Shown piece by piece: positions 22,570 through 33,559 of a DNA stretch of 64,000 nucleotides; the stretch's first letter is position 1; each line of letters opens with the position of its first letter. A model generated the notes under the pieces. It was not told the origin of the DNA and did no database searches. It saw only the letters and a list, made by a program, of their open reading frames with translations. Source of the DNA: Amborella trichopoda (taxonomy: Eukaryota > Streptophyta > Magnoliopsida > Amborellales > Amborellaceae); assembly GCF_000471905.2 (NCBI RefSeq), contig NW_006499897.1, forward strand, positions 5,560,686 through 5,624,685, read 5' to 3'. A program made the position numbers and the translations under genes.

Positions 22570-22800
22570 AACACCCCCTCGCTGAAAGGGTATTTCATCA
22601 ACATCCTCAGTGGAGTTAGATGTGTGCAAGAGTCATACCTACCCCTTTATCCCCTAATGGGTTTGTTTCACACCAACATCTCCTCGCTGAAAGGGTATTT
22701 CATCAACATCCCCAGTGGAGTTAGATGTGTGCAAGAGTCATCCCCTTTAACCCCTAATGGGTCTGTTTCACACCAACATCCCAGTAAGAGTCACTTCTTA
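22570..22800. repeat. About 108-bp tandem duplication
   Basis: Two copies start CTCGCTGAAAGGGTATTTCA (about 22578 and 22685). Both contain GGAGTTAGATGTGTGCAAGA and CCCCTAATGGGT. Confidence 0.8.
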
Positions 22801-23109
22801 CTACGACCCACTATCCCCAGGGATTTTAGGGCCCTTCTTATCCTCTCAACCCTCATGAGGTTCATTTGTGCTCTGGCTTGTCATCCTCAGCAGAGTCACA
22901 TGCATACCATTGCTCATTATCCCCAAGAGGTCACACTAGACCTCCTAATCCCCGGTGAAGTTACGTCCATTTGCCACTCCTTGAGTGCCGCCATCTCTAT
23001 CTAAACCTCTCACTTGTGTGTAGCCTTAACTATCTCTATCCCCAGGGAGTCAGATTGCTATCCATAACCCATCCCCCATGTAGTTTTACCTACATGATGA
23101 CCCACACAC

Positions 23110-23335
23110 TGGTCCGTACTGCATGACCTTAAACTGTATAGCCCTGGTCCATGCTGCATGACCTTAAACTGCATAGCCATGATCCAAACTATATGACCCT
23201 AAACTAGCGAAGGTCTCTTTGCATGACCTTAAACTGCATGGTCCTAATTGCATGACTTTAAACTACATAACCACGGTCCAGCTGTATGACCCTAAACTAT
23301 AGTGCACAACTTGCCCGCATAAAGTTAAACTACTT
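23110..23335. repeat. Second block of GACCTTAAACTG repeats
   Basis: The same unit as 22030-22510 recurs here (for example GCATGACCTTAAACTGCAT three times), separated from it by about 600 bp containing other repeats. Confidence 0.75.
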
Positions 23336-23354
23336 TGCCCAGGTCCAGGAGACA

Positions 23355-23570
23355 TGGCCTTAAAGATGCCCCCACATATGTGCATACACCTTTTACGTAC
23401 ATCTTCGTGCACGTCTTCCCTAACCGACCTGTTCGTGTGCACATACCACCTCCATTTCCTCCCCGGTGAGCCTACATAGGCGCACATGCCCTTTACGTGC
23501 ATCTTCAGACATGCCTTCCTTGGCCCGCCCATTCGTGTGTGCGCACCACCTTCACCATCATTGCCATCTT
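23355..23570. repeat. About 115-bp tandem duplication
   Basis: Two diverged copies carry TTTACGTGCATCTTC and TTCGTGTG(T/C)(G/A)C followed by CACCT. The intervening piece is rich in short pyrimidine runs. No coding evidence was seen. Confidence 0.65.
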
Positions 23571-24279
23571 TTCTTCCAGTGAGTCTTACCCATGCTCACC
23601 AAGCGGCGAACGCTTCCGCGAGCCATACTCGCCGTCAGCTAGTGGGTCACCATTGTTCACCCACCATCCATCCATCATCAACTCTTCACAAGGCAACTTC
23701 ATGCCATCTTCCCAAGTGAGTCAAAGTCATCACTAAGCTCACTCTATGGCCTCCACAAATTGCCATTCACCACCACCACTGTTCAGTTGTATGACCCTAA
23801 ACTATGGTGCACGTCTTGGCCGCATGATGTTAAAAGGCTTCGCATAGGTCTCGACGACACGACTCTAAATACGCCTTCACATGAAAAAAAATGGGCATGG
23901 TGTACACCTGACAAGGGAACGCCATGAGTAAAAATGACGGATGGACATGGTCACGAAACCATGAGTAAGAAAGTTCCGTGGAAAACAAAATTTAGGCATG
24001 GTGAAAACCCCAAAAGGGCATCGTGAGTAAAAATGGATGAAAAGGGTGGACATGACCGCAGGTCATAGGTAAAAGAGTCCAAAAATAGCAGAAGTTAGTG
24101 AAAAACGTCTTCATGGCGCCGCTTCCCTATTCAAGTGAAAACTCACAAAAGGGCGCTTGGACCGACAAGACAAGTTGACGCATGACCACCGCCTCAGCCA
24201 ACATTCAATCTCCAAACAATCACAATCCCGGCTAATGAGGTCTGCCTAAAATCCTCAAAAGCCATCATCCAATCGCAAC

Positions 24280-24660
24280 ACCACATGGTTCATCAGGGGG
24301 TGAGAGCCACATAAGATCCCCCACGTTTCGACATGGCTCACCAGGGAGTGAGAGCCGCATAAGATCTCCCAACCATCATGGGTCATTGAGGGTGAGAGCC
24401 ACATAAGATCCCCCACGTCTCGACATGGCTCATTAGGGAGTGAGAGCTGCATAAGATCTCCCAACAATCATGGCTCATCAATGGTTGAGAGCCACATAAG
24501 ATCCCTCATGTTTCAATATGGCTCATGAGGGAGTGAGAGCCGCATATGATATCCCAACAATTATGGCTCATCAAGGGGTGAGAGCTGCATAAGATGCCCC
24601 GCAACATGGCTCATGAGGGAGTGAGAGCCGCATAAGATCTCCCCAGTTCAACAACAACAA
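24280..24660. repeat. 46-47-bp tandem repeats (GTGAGAGCCGCATAAGATC)
   Basis: About eight units share GGCTCAT-x-AGGG-GTGAGAGCC and CATAAGATC. Alternating variants (CCCCCACG versus TCCCAACAATCATGG) make a dimeric period of about 93 bp. This is the last tandem block before the 3' LTR. Stretch 24660-25030 holds nothing recognisable. Confidence 0.85.
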
Positions 24661-25039
24661 AGGTCCTTAAGGGTGAGAACGATGACTAAAAGATCCCTCC
24701 GGAAATGCTAAGGATCATCACGAAGGCAAGAAACTGACGAAGCCAGGGTCTAACCTGCCACAAGCTTCACGGTACGTCTCGCCAAAACCCCCTAGCTTAC
24801 ATGGGACCAAACTTTCAGGACAAGTCAGAAGCCCCCGACTGGACCCCGCTAGACGGAACCTATAGAGATACCCTGAGTATCAAAAGCAAACCTAGTGTAG
24901 CAGCAAACAATGCCAACCAAAGGTTCATAGCATTCGGCCTTCATAAAAGGCTTGGTAATCCCTTGAAGGTGAGGACTTCGACAAGATCCCTCAAAACTTC
25001 CTGAATGATTGCACTTCTCGATTCTCTTGAAGCACAATA

Positions 25040-25054
25040 TTCGGTGGGGCATGC
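25040..25054 (+). other. Polypurine tract of the gypsy element
   Basis: TTCGGTGGGGCATGC lies immediately before the 3' LTR. The GGTGGGGCA core is the only purine run in the right place and would prime plus-strand synthesis. Confidence 0.55.
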
Positions 25055-27150
25055 TATTGGAAGGTATTTTTCATCAACATGGCGCCCCCGCTCAATAAAG
25101 CCTAGCAAACAGTGAAACTTCTGACAGTCTCAGAATAGCCCTGGAATCGGCCAAGATCTTCACATGGTCTTTCAAAAGTCTCTTGTCAAGTTTCACTGTA
25201 GTCCGACATGTCTAAGGCAGTGTACATTGAGAAACAGTTTCAACAGAATAGGCCTCTAGCACCCTGAAATGACCCTTATAACTAGTGCTACATATTCAGT
25301 GTCTCAAATCACTGTGGGACTATTACCATTAGATCCGACACGGTCGAAAAATCTCAGAGGTCAAATTTCAGCCTGAACGGACACTCCAGAACGAAGTTAT
25401 AGGAAAAAAGGTGAAACAGGAGGGCTGCACACTATTCCTGTGTGGGCACCTTGTAACTCCACGCCATAGAAGGGACAATCACGACTAGTAACTTTCAATG
25501 CTCATATATCACCCGTCCCAAGTCGGATCGTGCTCAAATTGAGCATGTTCGTCTAGTCAAAATGAGCGATTCGATATATGGCACGTCCCGTGACGACACC
25601 CGAACGGGAAAAAAAGCTAGAGAGAAGTTGCTGATCTGTAAAGAAAGTACAGGAAATCCAATAGCATCGTGCCTCGCTCGAGTGGCCAGATCACGTTGCT
25701 CGTGAGCTCGATCGTCACGAGACCAATTCCATCGTGTGCGTAAGGTCTCGGGCTATCACTGACCCAAACCCCGTACGTGATGAACGGTCAAATTATGCAC
25801 AGAAAGTCGATGAAGCAACTGCAAATTCCGTCGTCGAAATTTCAAATTCCGGCCAAAATTTCAAAGTTGCAAAATCTTCGTTCGGGCACATAATCGAGCT
25901 GTGTTTGTTGCCTCGCGATTGTAACGGGATGCTCAGTGTAATTCAATGAAGAAATCACCAAAAAAAATCAAAGAACGAGTACACTATCGATCCGAAGTTT
26001 CATGATCCATTCAAATTTCAAGTCACATGCTCGTGCACTGAAAACACGATCCATGGCTCAAAGTTGGTATCAAATCGATCGTCATGCCGAGCCCTATAAG
26101 AAAACAATCATCTTACGACCATCTGGGCATTAGAATGACCCTAGATCAGCTATGCAAGTTCACGCAAGTTCTAGCGCAACACAGAGACTGTTTTGGAATT
26201 CCACGAGTTATTTAGAAGGGATAAATCTGTCATCCGCGAAGCCTCCTTCGTGTATTCGGCGTTCATCGTCGTCCTTCCTACATCCCACACTTATCGTCGT
26301 GCATCTCGTGAGGATTACCGTCGCGCGCTTCATGAATGATCATTGCCGCATGCTTTATCAGAGACTATTGCCACCCGCGCGGGGGCGTGTTGTCTTCTTA
26401 TGTTGCCAACGGCGATACCTAGCACCGTCTATAGTTTATTTCTCTCTCTCTCGCCATGAGCAGTAGCATCGAGCGCCGCCCCAGGGCCACGACGTCGCTA
26501 CTCCCCGATTGTGAGTGGCGACGCCTAACGCCGTCGGGACCTCATCTCTCTGTCATCTCATGTTTTCTTCTCACTCTCTTTTCTCTTTTCACTTGACTGA
26601 GGGTAGACTTAGCCTAGCACTGCTATATCGGTCTTGGTTTCAAGTAGTATTTCTGCCATACTGGTCTTGAGAATTATGCCCGTCTTGCTACCACTTTGAG
26701 TCGATAACTTCCCAGCTGTCGTACTAATCTTGCCTCTTCGCCAAGTTTTCTTCCCTTTTCTATCTTTATTTAAACCTTACGCTTCATTGCCCTCTCGCAT
26801 GAACGTACGTTGCCTTAAGACAAGGGTGGGTCTATTTGACGCACTTGTCGTACAAATTAACCATAGAAGTGTTGTGCAGAAAACAAGAGAATTGCAGGTC
26901 AAGGGAGGTGATTTCGAACCAGCTAAAGCAGCTGGGGGGCTTTCTTTATAATCTAAGAGGGTGCCCACGCGAGCCAGCTCGAGTAAGTCCCGAACTCACC
27001 TTCAATTCATCTTTCATCGGTTAGTATACCAGCCCTTGCTCTCGAGCAAGGTTTTGAGAGAGCGATCTCAAATCTTAGGTTCGTTAGAAACTCGAGATGC
27101 GTGCCGCCAAATCATCTAGATCCAGAGGGTGGGATCAAGGCACCTAACCA
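25055..27150 (+). repeat. 3' LTR of the gypsy element (2096 bp)
   Basis: Starts TATTGGAAGG (5' LTR has TGTTGAAAGG, so the terminal G has changed) and ends CACCTAACCA before GTGAC. Compared with the 5' LTR it lacks about 640 bp, from after GTCAT at about 26234. The missing part contains the TATA box. Confidence 0.9.
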
Positions 27151-27155
27151 GTGAC

Positions 27156-27350
27156 ATCACCCACTTGGAGCATTAAATGCTGCTAATGTGATCCATGTGG
27201 GTGATATCAAATCTTATGTAGGTAATGTCACACCCTATGACAAAAATTACTATTACTAAAAGAACGTTCCATGTATAAAACAATGATATATAAGTGTCCA
27301 AAATTTGTTGAGTACAATTATAAAATACTTTATAATATGAGCACCCTTTT
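27156..27350. mobile_element. MITE family C copy 3, right half
   Basis: Resumes after the gypsy target duplication with the family's centre (GGAGCATTAAATGC, GTGATCCATGTGGGTG) and ends with the inverted TTGTTGAGTACAATTATAAA and GAGCACCC end. It completes the element begun at 7620. Confidence 0.85.
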
Positions 27351-27525
27351 GTCATTTTATTTTTCATAATTGTTTTTTAAAATTATATTTTGACAAGAGG
27401 TGGAAAATGCCTTAAATTTCATATGAATTTTATTTAAAAAATATAAAATTTAAATATTATTGAATAATCATTGCAGTTTAATAGACTTTGGATGGTAATG
27501 AATCATGAATGAAGTACTATAAAAA

Positions 27526-27527
<2 letters not shown>

Positions 27528-27556
<29 letters not shown>

Positions 27557-27557
27557 A
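27528..27557. repeat. (TA)n microsatellite
   Basis: About 13 uninterrupted TA units. Confidence 0.95.
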
Positions 27558-27740
27558 GCCATTATTTGCATGTAACATTACAACTCGACAAATACTTATT
27601 GTGTGTATGTGTGAGAGAGAGAGGTTAAGGAGTTTTGGAATGAAGATGTCTACCTTGATAAAAACTCCCTATAGAGAGGGGTTAAGGAATCTTGAAATGA
27701 AGAATAAATTTAAGGGAATATATATAGCAAAATTATTTAT

Positions 27741-28070
27741 AGGGTGTAGTTTGCATAAAGTTGTATTTTTAAACAATCAAAATAAGCAGCACCTCTAAAT
27801 TGTAATAAAATGTAATTTTGGTGTCCAAAATTCTTAGGATGACACGAGCATCTACTTTTACCTCTACTTTTGAAATTTTAAATTTCAACGTTCAGATAAT
27901 GTGTTGCAAGATATACTATTTTTTAGACTTAAAAATCTTTTTTTTTCCCTTATATCTATAGACTTCGATGTCGAGATGATCAATAGATTGGTTTTCTATA
28001 TCAAAACAACCTTTTCAGATGATTAGAATTAATCTTAACTCTACAACTTAAATCTTATATAGATTTTTAT
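27741..28070. mobile_element. MITE family A copy, diverged
   Basis: Left end AGGGTGTAGTTTGCATAAAG and interior CTTCGATGTCGAGATGATCA place this in family A. The right end is degraded. Confidence 0.55.
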
Positions 28071-28169
28071 TTATTTATTTGGTATAAGGGAGTAGTACTT
28101 ATTATCAATTTTTAGATGTGGAATCTGATCATTGAAAGTGCATCTTGATTAAATATTTGATTAAATATA

Positions 28170-28498
28170 AGAAAATTTTTATATAAGTATGAGGCTCCAA
28201 ACAATCAAATTAATGCACACATCAAAAAAAAATTTAGAAGAGGTTGTTTTGATGCCAAAATATCCTCAAATTGATCATCTCGACCTCAAGATGCATGAAA
28301 TTGATCATCTCGAAGGTTGTTTTCATAGGTTTGCTTGATTTACATTACTTTGTAAGCTTTAACTTTTATAATTAGAGATGAAAATAAAATTTCAGGTTAT
28401 CACAAAGAATTTCAATATTGAACCGCATCTTTTGATATTATTTGAAGGCGTACCTTATTTTGATTGTTTAGAGCCTCGGCCCTGTACAAACGGCACCC
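28170..28498. mobile_element. MITE family A copy
   Basis: Right end TTTAGAGCCTCGGCCCTGTA then CAAACGGCACCC is nearly canonical. The left end keeps GAGGCTCCAAACAATC. Flanks TTAAATATA (28161-28169) and GTAACTATA (28499-28507) agree at 7 of 9 positions as a 9-bp target duplication. Confidence 0.65.
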
Positions 28499-28543
28499 GT
28501 AACTATAAAGTTCAAAATAAAAAGTTTCAGCCTATAGTAGAAG

Positions 28544-28769
28544 AGTAATGATACTATAAGACCCTCTTACATCCATGTGAGTAGGACCTCAAATGATTAG
28601 CATTAAATTTTGACACAGATCTCTAAAAAAGTTATCAATAAACCCATTCACCCAAGTCTTACACCCATGTGATAACTTTTTAAAATATTGTGTCAAAATT
28701 TAATAGTGATCTTTGGGATCCTACTTACGTGGGTTTGGGAGGATCTCATAGTGTCATTACTCTTAATAG
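28544..28769. mobile_element. Fold-back MITE family D
   Basis: AAGAGTAATGATACTATAAG at the left is the inverted match of CACTATGAGATCC... CATTACTCTT on the right. Both arms continue through TTAAATTTTGACACA and AAAGTTATCA, so almost the whole element is an inverted repeat of about 100-bp arms. Its RNA would fold into a long hairpin. Confidence 0.75.
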
Positions 28770-29149
28770 ATTATTAACTGTCATTTTGTATCTAATGATT
28801 GAAGTGATAGTGAGTTTTTAGTATTAAAAACTTAAAAAAATACTAATCCCAAAAAAAAAGAATCCCAAATAAAGAAGAAAAATGATAGAGTTAATATTAA
28901 CGACGAAAAGAGTTCGAAAATCCAAAAAAAAGGCAAAATATATTATTGTGTTTGGTCCCTTTCATCACAAAACCACCAACAAAATAATAATATAATAAAA
29001 AATTAAAATAATTTTAAAAGGTCAAAACTCAAGGAACCTGCTCCATCTGCTGACCACAGTGCAGGGGAAGAGTTGCCATCAGAACAAGACATGTGCGCTA
29101 GACGTCAGCACAGTGTCACCTCTCCTCCCACGGTTGGACAAATGATTCA
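28770..29149. other. AT-rich spacer with a short GC-rich island
   Basis: 28780-29030 is A/T-rich. 29035-29140 is GC-richer (TGACCACAGTGCAGGGGAAG), origin unknown. No frame or RNA feature is recognisable. Confidence 0.3.
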
Positions 29150-29158
29150 GTAAACAAA

Positions 29159-29553
29159 GGGTGCGGTTTGTATAGAGCCTAGGCTCTAAACAATCAATTT
29201 AGAGCCTACCTTCAAATAGTATCGATAAATGTGGTTTCGATACTAGAAATCTTTGTGATAGCCTTAAAATATATTTTCATATTTATTTATAAAGTTTAAA
29301 GCTTTAAAAATGTTGTAGATGGACTGATCTATGAACACTTGAAATCTTCAAAATTGACAGTCCAAAAATGCGTTACAAAATGCACTATTTTCAAAACTTG
29401 AAATCTATTTTTTTTTCTCACAGTCCATGCATCTTGATGTCAAGATGATCAATTTGAGAATATTTGGGCATCAAAACAACATCTTCTAGTGAAAGTTTGG
29501 ATGTATGCTATTATTTGATTGTTTAGAGACTTGGCTCTATATAAACTTTTCCC
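29159..29553. mobile_element. MITE family A copy, near-complete (395 bp)
   Basis: Starts GGGTGCGGTTTGTATAGAGC and ends with the inverted GGCTCTATATAAACTTTTCCC-type end. 9-bp flanks GTAAACAAA (29150-29158) and TTAAACAAA (29554-29562) differ at one base. This places the family with Mutator-like elements. It has no coding capacity and depended on a transposase elsewhere. Confidence 0.85.
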
Positions 29554-29724
29554 TTAAACAAAATGGAATTATTGTTGATCATCTGTTTTTTATAAGAAGA
29601 TCACAATTATCTCTGGCCATTAAATTTAAAATAAAAAAACCATAATCATAGTGTTTTAGTACAAGAAGGTCACAATAATCTCTAGTCATTAAATTTTAAA
29701 ATGTGAATGCCATAGTCATAGTGT

Positions 29725-30545
29725 TCGATAATTTAGCCAGATTGAACTGGAACTGGCCGGATTAATTGGAACCGCCTTTGGCCACTCTAGTTTTAGTTGG
29801 TGTTTGGGGTTGGGTTTCAAGATGTTGAAAAAATTCAAAACCAATTGTATTTGAAAAGTTTAAAAATATAAAACTTATTTGTAATTTGTTTTTTTAATGT
29901 TTTCCATCATTTTGCCAAAGATTGGAAAGTGTTTGGCCATAAATACTTGTTTTTAGGTTTTCACTTATTTTTGAATTATTTCTAACATACCCATGGATTA
30001 GTTAAAAAATACTTACATTCACAAATTTCCATTTTCAAAATTCATGTTTCACTACGTTTTAACTTATTTAGATGTGTATTGTTTAAGTTTACTCTAAACA
30101 TAATTTTCATATTTTTTGGATTTATTTTATATATTTTTTTATTTTCTAATATATTTGGGCTGGCCAAGACTTGCCCCGTTTCTCTGGGTTACTTGGATTG
30201 GCCCATGTCCAAGTTCCTATCAAGGTCCTATAATTGGACACTGGGGTCGATTTTTGGGGTCTTGGTCTATGACTTGGACTCGGCAGGTTGGATCAGGGTC
30301 CAAATGAGTTGGACATGACACGGGATGGGTCTAGATTTGGTTCAGGCTTGGACCCTATCGAGTTGGGTCGAACTTGACCAGTTCGACCTGACCGACCTTG
30401 TATAAAGTATATTTTATATAAAATAAATATTATAAAATTACTTTTTATTTTTTGAAAATTTCTAGACATGGGTCCAGGTCCGAGAGGAACTAAATCAGGT
30501 TGGGTCAGGGTCAACCCGGTCCTTGACCCGTTGCAACCCCTATTT
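29725..30545 (+). mobile_element. hAT-like non-autonomous element, copy 2
   Basis: Similar by eye to the reverse complement of 5800-6350. The right part (30150-30545) is rich in GGGTC, GGACCC and GACCCGTTG motifs and ends GACCCGTTGCAACCCCTA, close to the hAT-type end at 1715-1733. No transposase frame is present. Confidence 0.5.
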
Positions 30546-30712
30546 GGTGCGAGCCTTCATGTATAAAGGGTAATTAAGGTTCTATAATTGTATTCTTGGG
30601 TAAGAGTTTGATTTGCATCATTTAATTGCAATTAATGATAAAATTGTTAGGGCTTGTATAATAATAGACTTTGGCACATCAAACACTTTTCTATTTCGGA
30701 ATGATTGAAAAT

Positions 30713-32745
30713 TGAAAGAAAGACTAATGTGATTTTGCTATGTATATTTGTTTTTTTTTTTTTTTTCACCAATTTTTTTTTCTTTTTGGTAAAAATCACT
30801 TATAAGTAGTCTTATTATAATAAACTCTGGCTTCAAAGAAAATAAAACTAGCAAATCTAATATTTTAAAACCTTAATGCCACCAAACCAATTTTCTTTAA
30901 ACAAAGAAAATAACAACAATTCTTGTGCTTAAAAATATAAAGACAATATACTTAAATATGGTAAGAAACAAAAAGAGAATACCAGAGATTACCTCAACTT
31001 GACTTATTACACCTCACACCGAGTCACCGTCATTCGATGGCGTGGGATCAACACTCAACATTCAATTTCAACCGAGAAAGCAAGTTTAGGTCAAGCCCTC
31101 AAATGGAACTTTGAACTCCTCTTGATCATAAATATGAAACTTAGGTATAACCCATAAAACTTAGTTTAAGAGAGATAACATCTACTTACTTCTACTCAAC
31201 CATTAGAATCAAGACATCATAACATAAGAGATATAATACCATCTAGGTGGGGCGTGCCCCCTTAGATCTACTTTAGAGAGAGAGAGAGAAAGAGAGAGAG
31301 AGATTCTAGTTTGGGGTGTACCCCCTAAATTTACCAACAAGAGACAGAGAGAGGGAAATATATTTAGGTGTAGAGATTTATGGGCATGGGGTCATCTTTT
31401 TATAGTGTAAAAATATGATTAGGGTTGCTTGGGGTTTTTTATGGCTTGCATCTTCTTGTGAGAATAAATATGCACTATTGATCTTGGGTGACTTCTAAGG
31501 TGAGAGATTTGAACCCTCTATTCGATAGATAGGCCATCAAGATTATATGAAAGATGCTAGAACTTTTATCCTTATTTTTTAAGCCATTTCCCATTGATAA
31601 AAATTAAATAAAATAATTTCAATCATAATATTGTGCTTACCAAAATTATGCACAAGCTTTCTCACGCTTTCTAAAAAATCCATTCAAAACTTCCTCAAAG
31701 CTAAAGCTTTCTAAAACATCACATAACTCTATCTTCAAACCAAAGCTTGATCTCACAAAATGGAAAGCTCCTTGGAGTGGGGTGTGCCACCGGAGATGGC
31801 ACTCATGGGCCCTATCCACAATGCAATGGTGGGCCCATATAGCATATTGGGCCTCCCATTTAATAATCAAATTAATTAAAATATTATATAAATTTTAGAA
31901 ATCCATAAAACTCAATTTAAATAATTAAATCAATCTAAAATCAATATTTTGTTCTTATAAATTCAAATTTGATAAATAAAATATCTAAATATCTAGAAAA
32001 GTTCAAATAACAATTCTAAAAATCATATATCATTGAAACAAATATAATTAAATTCATTAGATGAGAAAATGATCTATATGGTTTAAGAATTAAATAAATA
32101 AACATTATGGCACTCCACCTTTAACCGTGGACTACGATTCACACTTGTTTTCTCAAATCAATCGAGTGTTGCTCATGACCTACAGTCCATGCAGGGACTC
32201 ATTAGTGGGTCACTAAAGTCTAGTCAATGGGCAATGGGCCGTAATCCTTGTTTATGGATTTCAGGTTCTCCCTTAGAGATGTATCAAGGTTACAAAGGCC
32301 TGATACGACTACATTTCATATGGCACATAGGGGTATTTCTCGTACATGCATAAGCTTCACCCTGAAATGTGGTTTGCTTTTTTGAAATGATTATCATATA
32401 TGCATGCCGTGTGATGGTACGCAGATAAGGCTTTGGCCCCCATATTTGATGGCCACCATCACACACAAGGGTCATACAGTCCCTCGGCTCACTTATCCGG
32501 ACATACTCCGACCTCATCAAGGGATAACCTATTAAAACCCTTATCGGATAGTTCTTTATGCCCAAATAACATAGGTTTTACCCAACCGATTGGCCTGGTT
32601 TGTAAAACTCAGTTCGGTATCAGCAAATGTTATTTGTTTAGTATGGCTTACGAAGGACCATACTCCCACTGAATACATATTCTATTATATCAAAATGTTT
32701 ATTACAAGCACTCAAAAGGCCTTTAAAGGCCACACTCACCCAACA
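30713..32745 (-). mobile_element. Solo LTR of the copia family
   Basis: It starts TGAAAGAAAGACTAATGTGA and ends CACTCACCCAACA. It matches the two LTRs of the copia element at 42.8-51.9 kb along its length, including the GA-rich block (31270-31350), the CTTTTTATAGTG box and the ACTCCCACTGA end. The 5-bp flanks are AAAAT (30708-30712) and AAAAC (32746-32750). No internal region is left, so this is a solo LTR. It is more diverged than the LTR pair. Confidence 0.85.
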
Positions 32746-33169
32746 AAAACCACAAAGACAGAGGGCAACAATTGTTATACACGATATTGATTAGTGGCAA
32801 TAACTTGGTGTTTAGAGCATTAATTTGAAAATCACAAAGCTGGCTCGTACTTACCCTATGAGCTTGGGATTGATGAGCCAAGCGATTGGTTCTAGCCCAG
32901 CCCTTGTCCATATAGTACCGGCCATGGACTTGTTAGGCCAGGCCGGACCGAGCCAAAAACAAATGAAGAAAAAAACAAAAAAAGAGAGTCGAGCAAGGTT
33001 GATTCAGGCCGGCACTTGCCCTAGCCCGACACTCAGGCCACAGTATATGGTATAGGCTCTACTTTTTTAAGGCCCCGCTGATTGGACTGGGCTAGGCTGC
33101 ATGACATTTAGATAGAAGCTGCCAATTACACTCCCAATAATATTGTGCTTGGTCCATGAGTATTTATAA

Positions 33170-33557
33170 GGGAAACGTTTATATGGAGCTGAGGCTCTAC
33201 ACAATCAAATTTGACCCTACCTCAAAAATTTCACTAGAAGAGGTTGTTTTGAAGCCCAAATACCTTCAAATTGATCATTTCGACATCAAGATGTATGGAC
33301 ATGAGAAAAAAATGGATTGCAAGTTTTGAAAATATTGTATTTTGTAACGCATTTTTGGATCGTCAATTTTCAATATTTCAAGTTTTCATAGATATGTCGA
33401 TCTACAATATTTTGGAAGCTTTAAACTTTATAAATAAATATGAAAATTTATTTGAAGGCTATCACAGAGATTTTCAATATTGAAACCACATTTCTCGATG
33501 CTAATTAAAGGTTGGCTCCAATTTGATTGTTCCGAGCCTAGGCTATATACAAACTGG
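33170..33557. mobile_element. MITE family A copy
   Basis: Left end GGGAAACGTTTATATGGAGC with GAGGCTCTACACAATCAAAT, right end GAGCCTAGGCTATATACAAA. Orientation is opposite to 29159-29553. The interior has CATTTCGACATCAAGATGTA. No clean target duplication was seen. Confidence 0.75.
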
Positions 33558-33559
33558 TA

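Larger units (their letters stand above)
7749..27150 (+). mobile_element. 19.4-kb non-autonomous Ty3/gypsy (Tat/Ogre-like) LTR retrotransposon
   Basis: Both ends are fixed by sequence: TGTTGAAAGG at 7749, CACCTAACCA at 27150, and GTGAC on both sides (7744-7748, 27151-27155). Order: 5' LTR, tRNA-Arg-type primer site, about 1.5-kb leader, gag, protease, an unassigned tail, a long antisense PMD gene, about 3.5 kb of tandem repeats, 3' LTR. The size, primer type, Gag/PR style, antisense gene and 3' tandem repeats together fit the Tat/Ogre branch. I find no RT, RNase H or integrase motif on either strand of 10458-25054, so the element would have needed enzymes in trans. Many stops and roughly 15-20% LTR difference (by eye) show it is old. 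Confidence 0.9.

Noticed and set aside
24280-24660. Regular direct repeats that look like a CRISPR array
   Set aside because: The whole 46-47-bp unit is repeated, with no unique spacers, inside a plant LTR retrotransposon. It is an ordinary tandem repeat.
31646-31870. 74-codon minus-strand frame
   Set aside because: It lies inside the solo LTR and is not recognisably kept in the other two LTRs.
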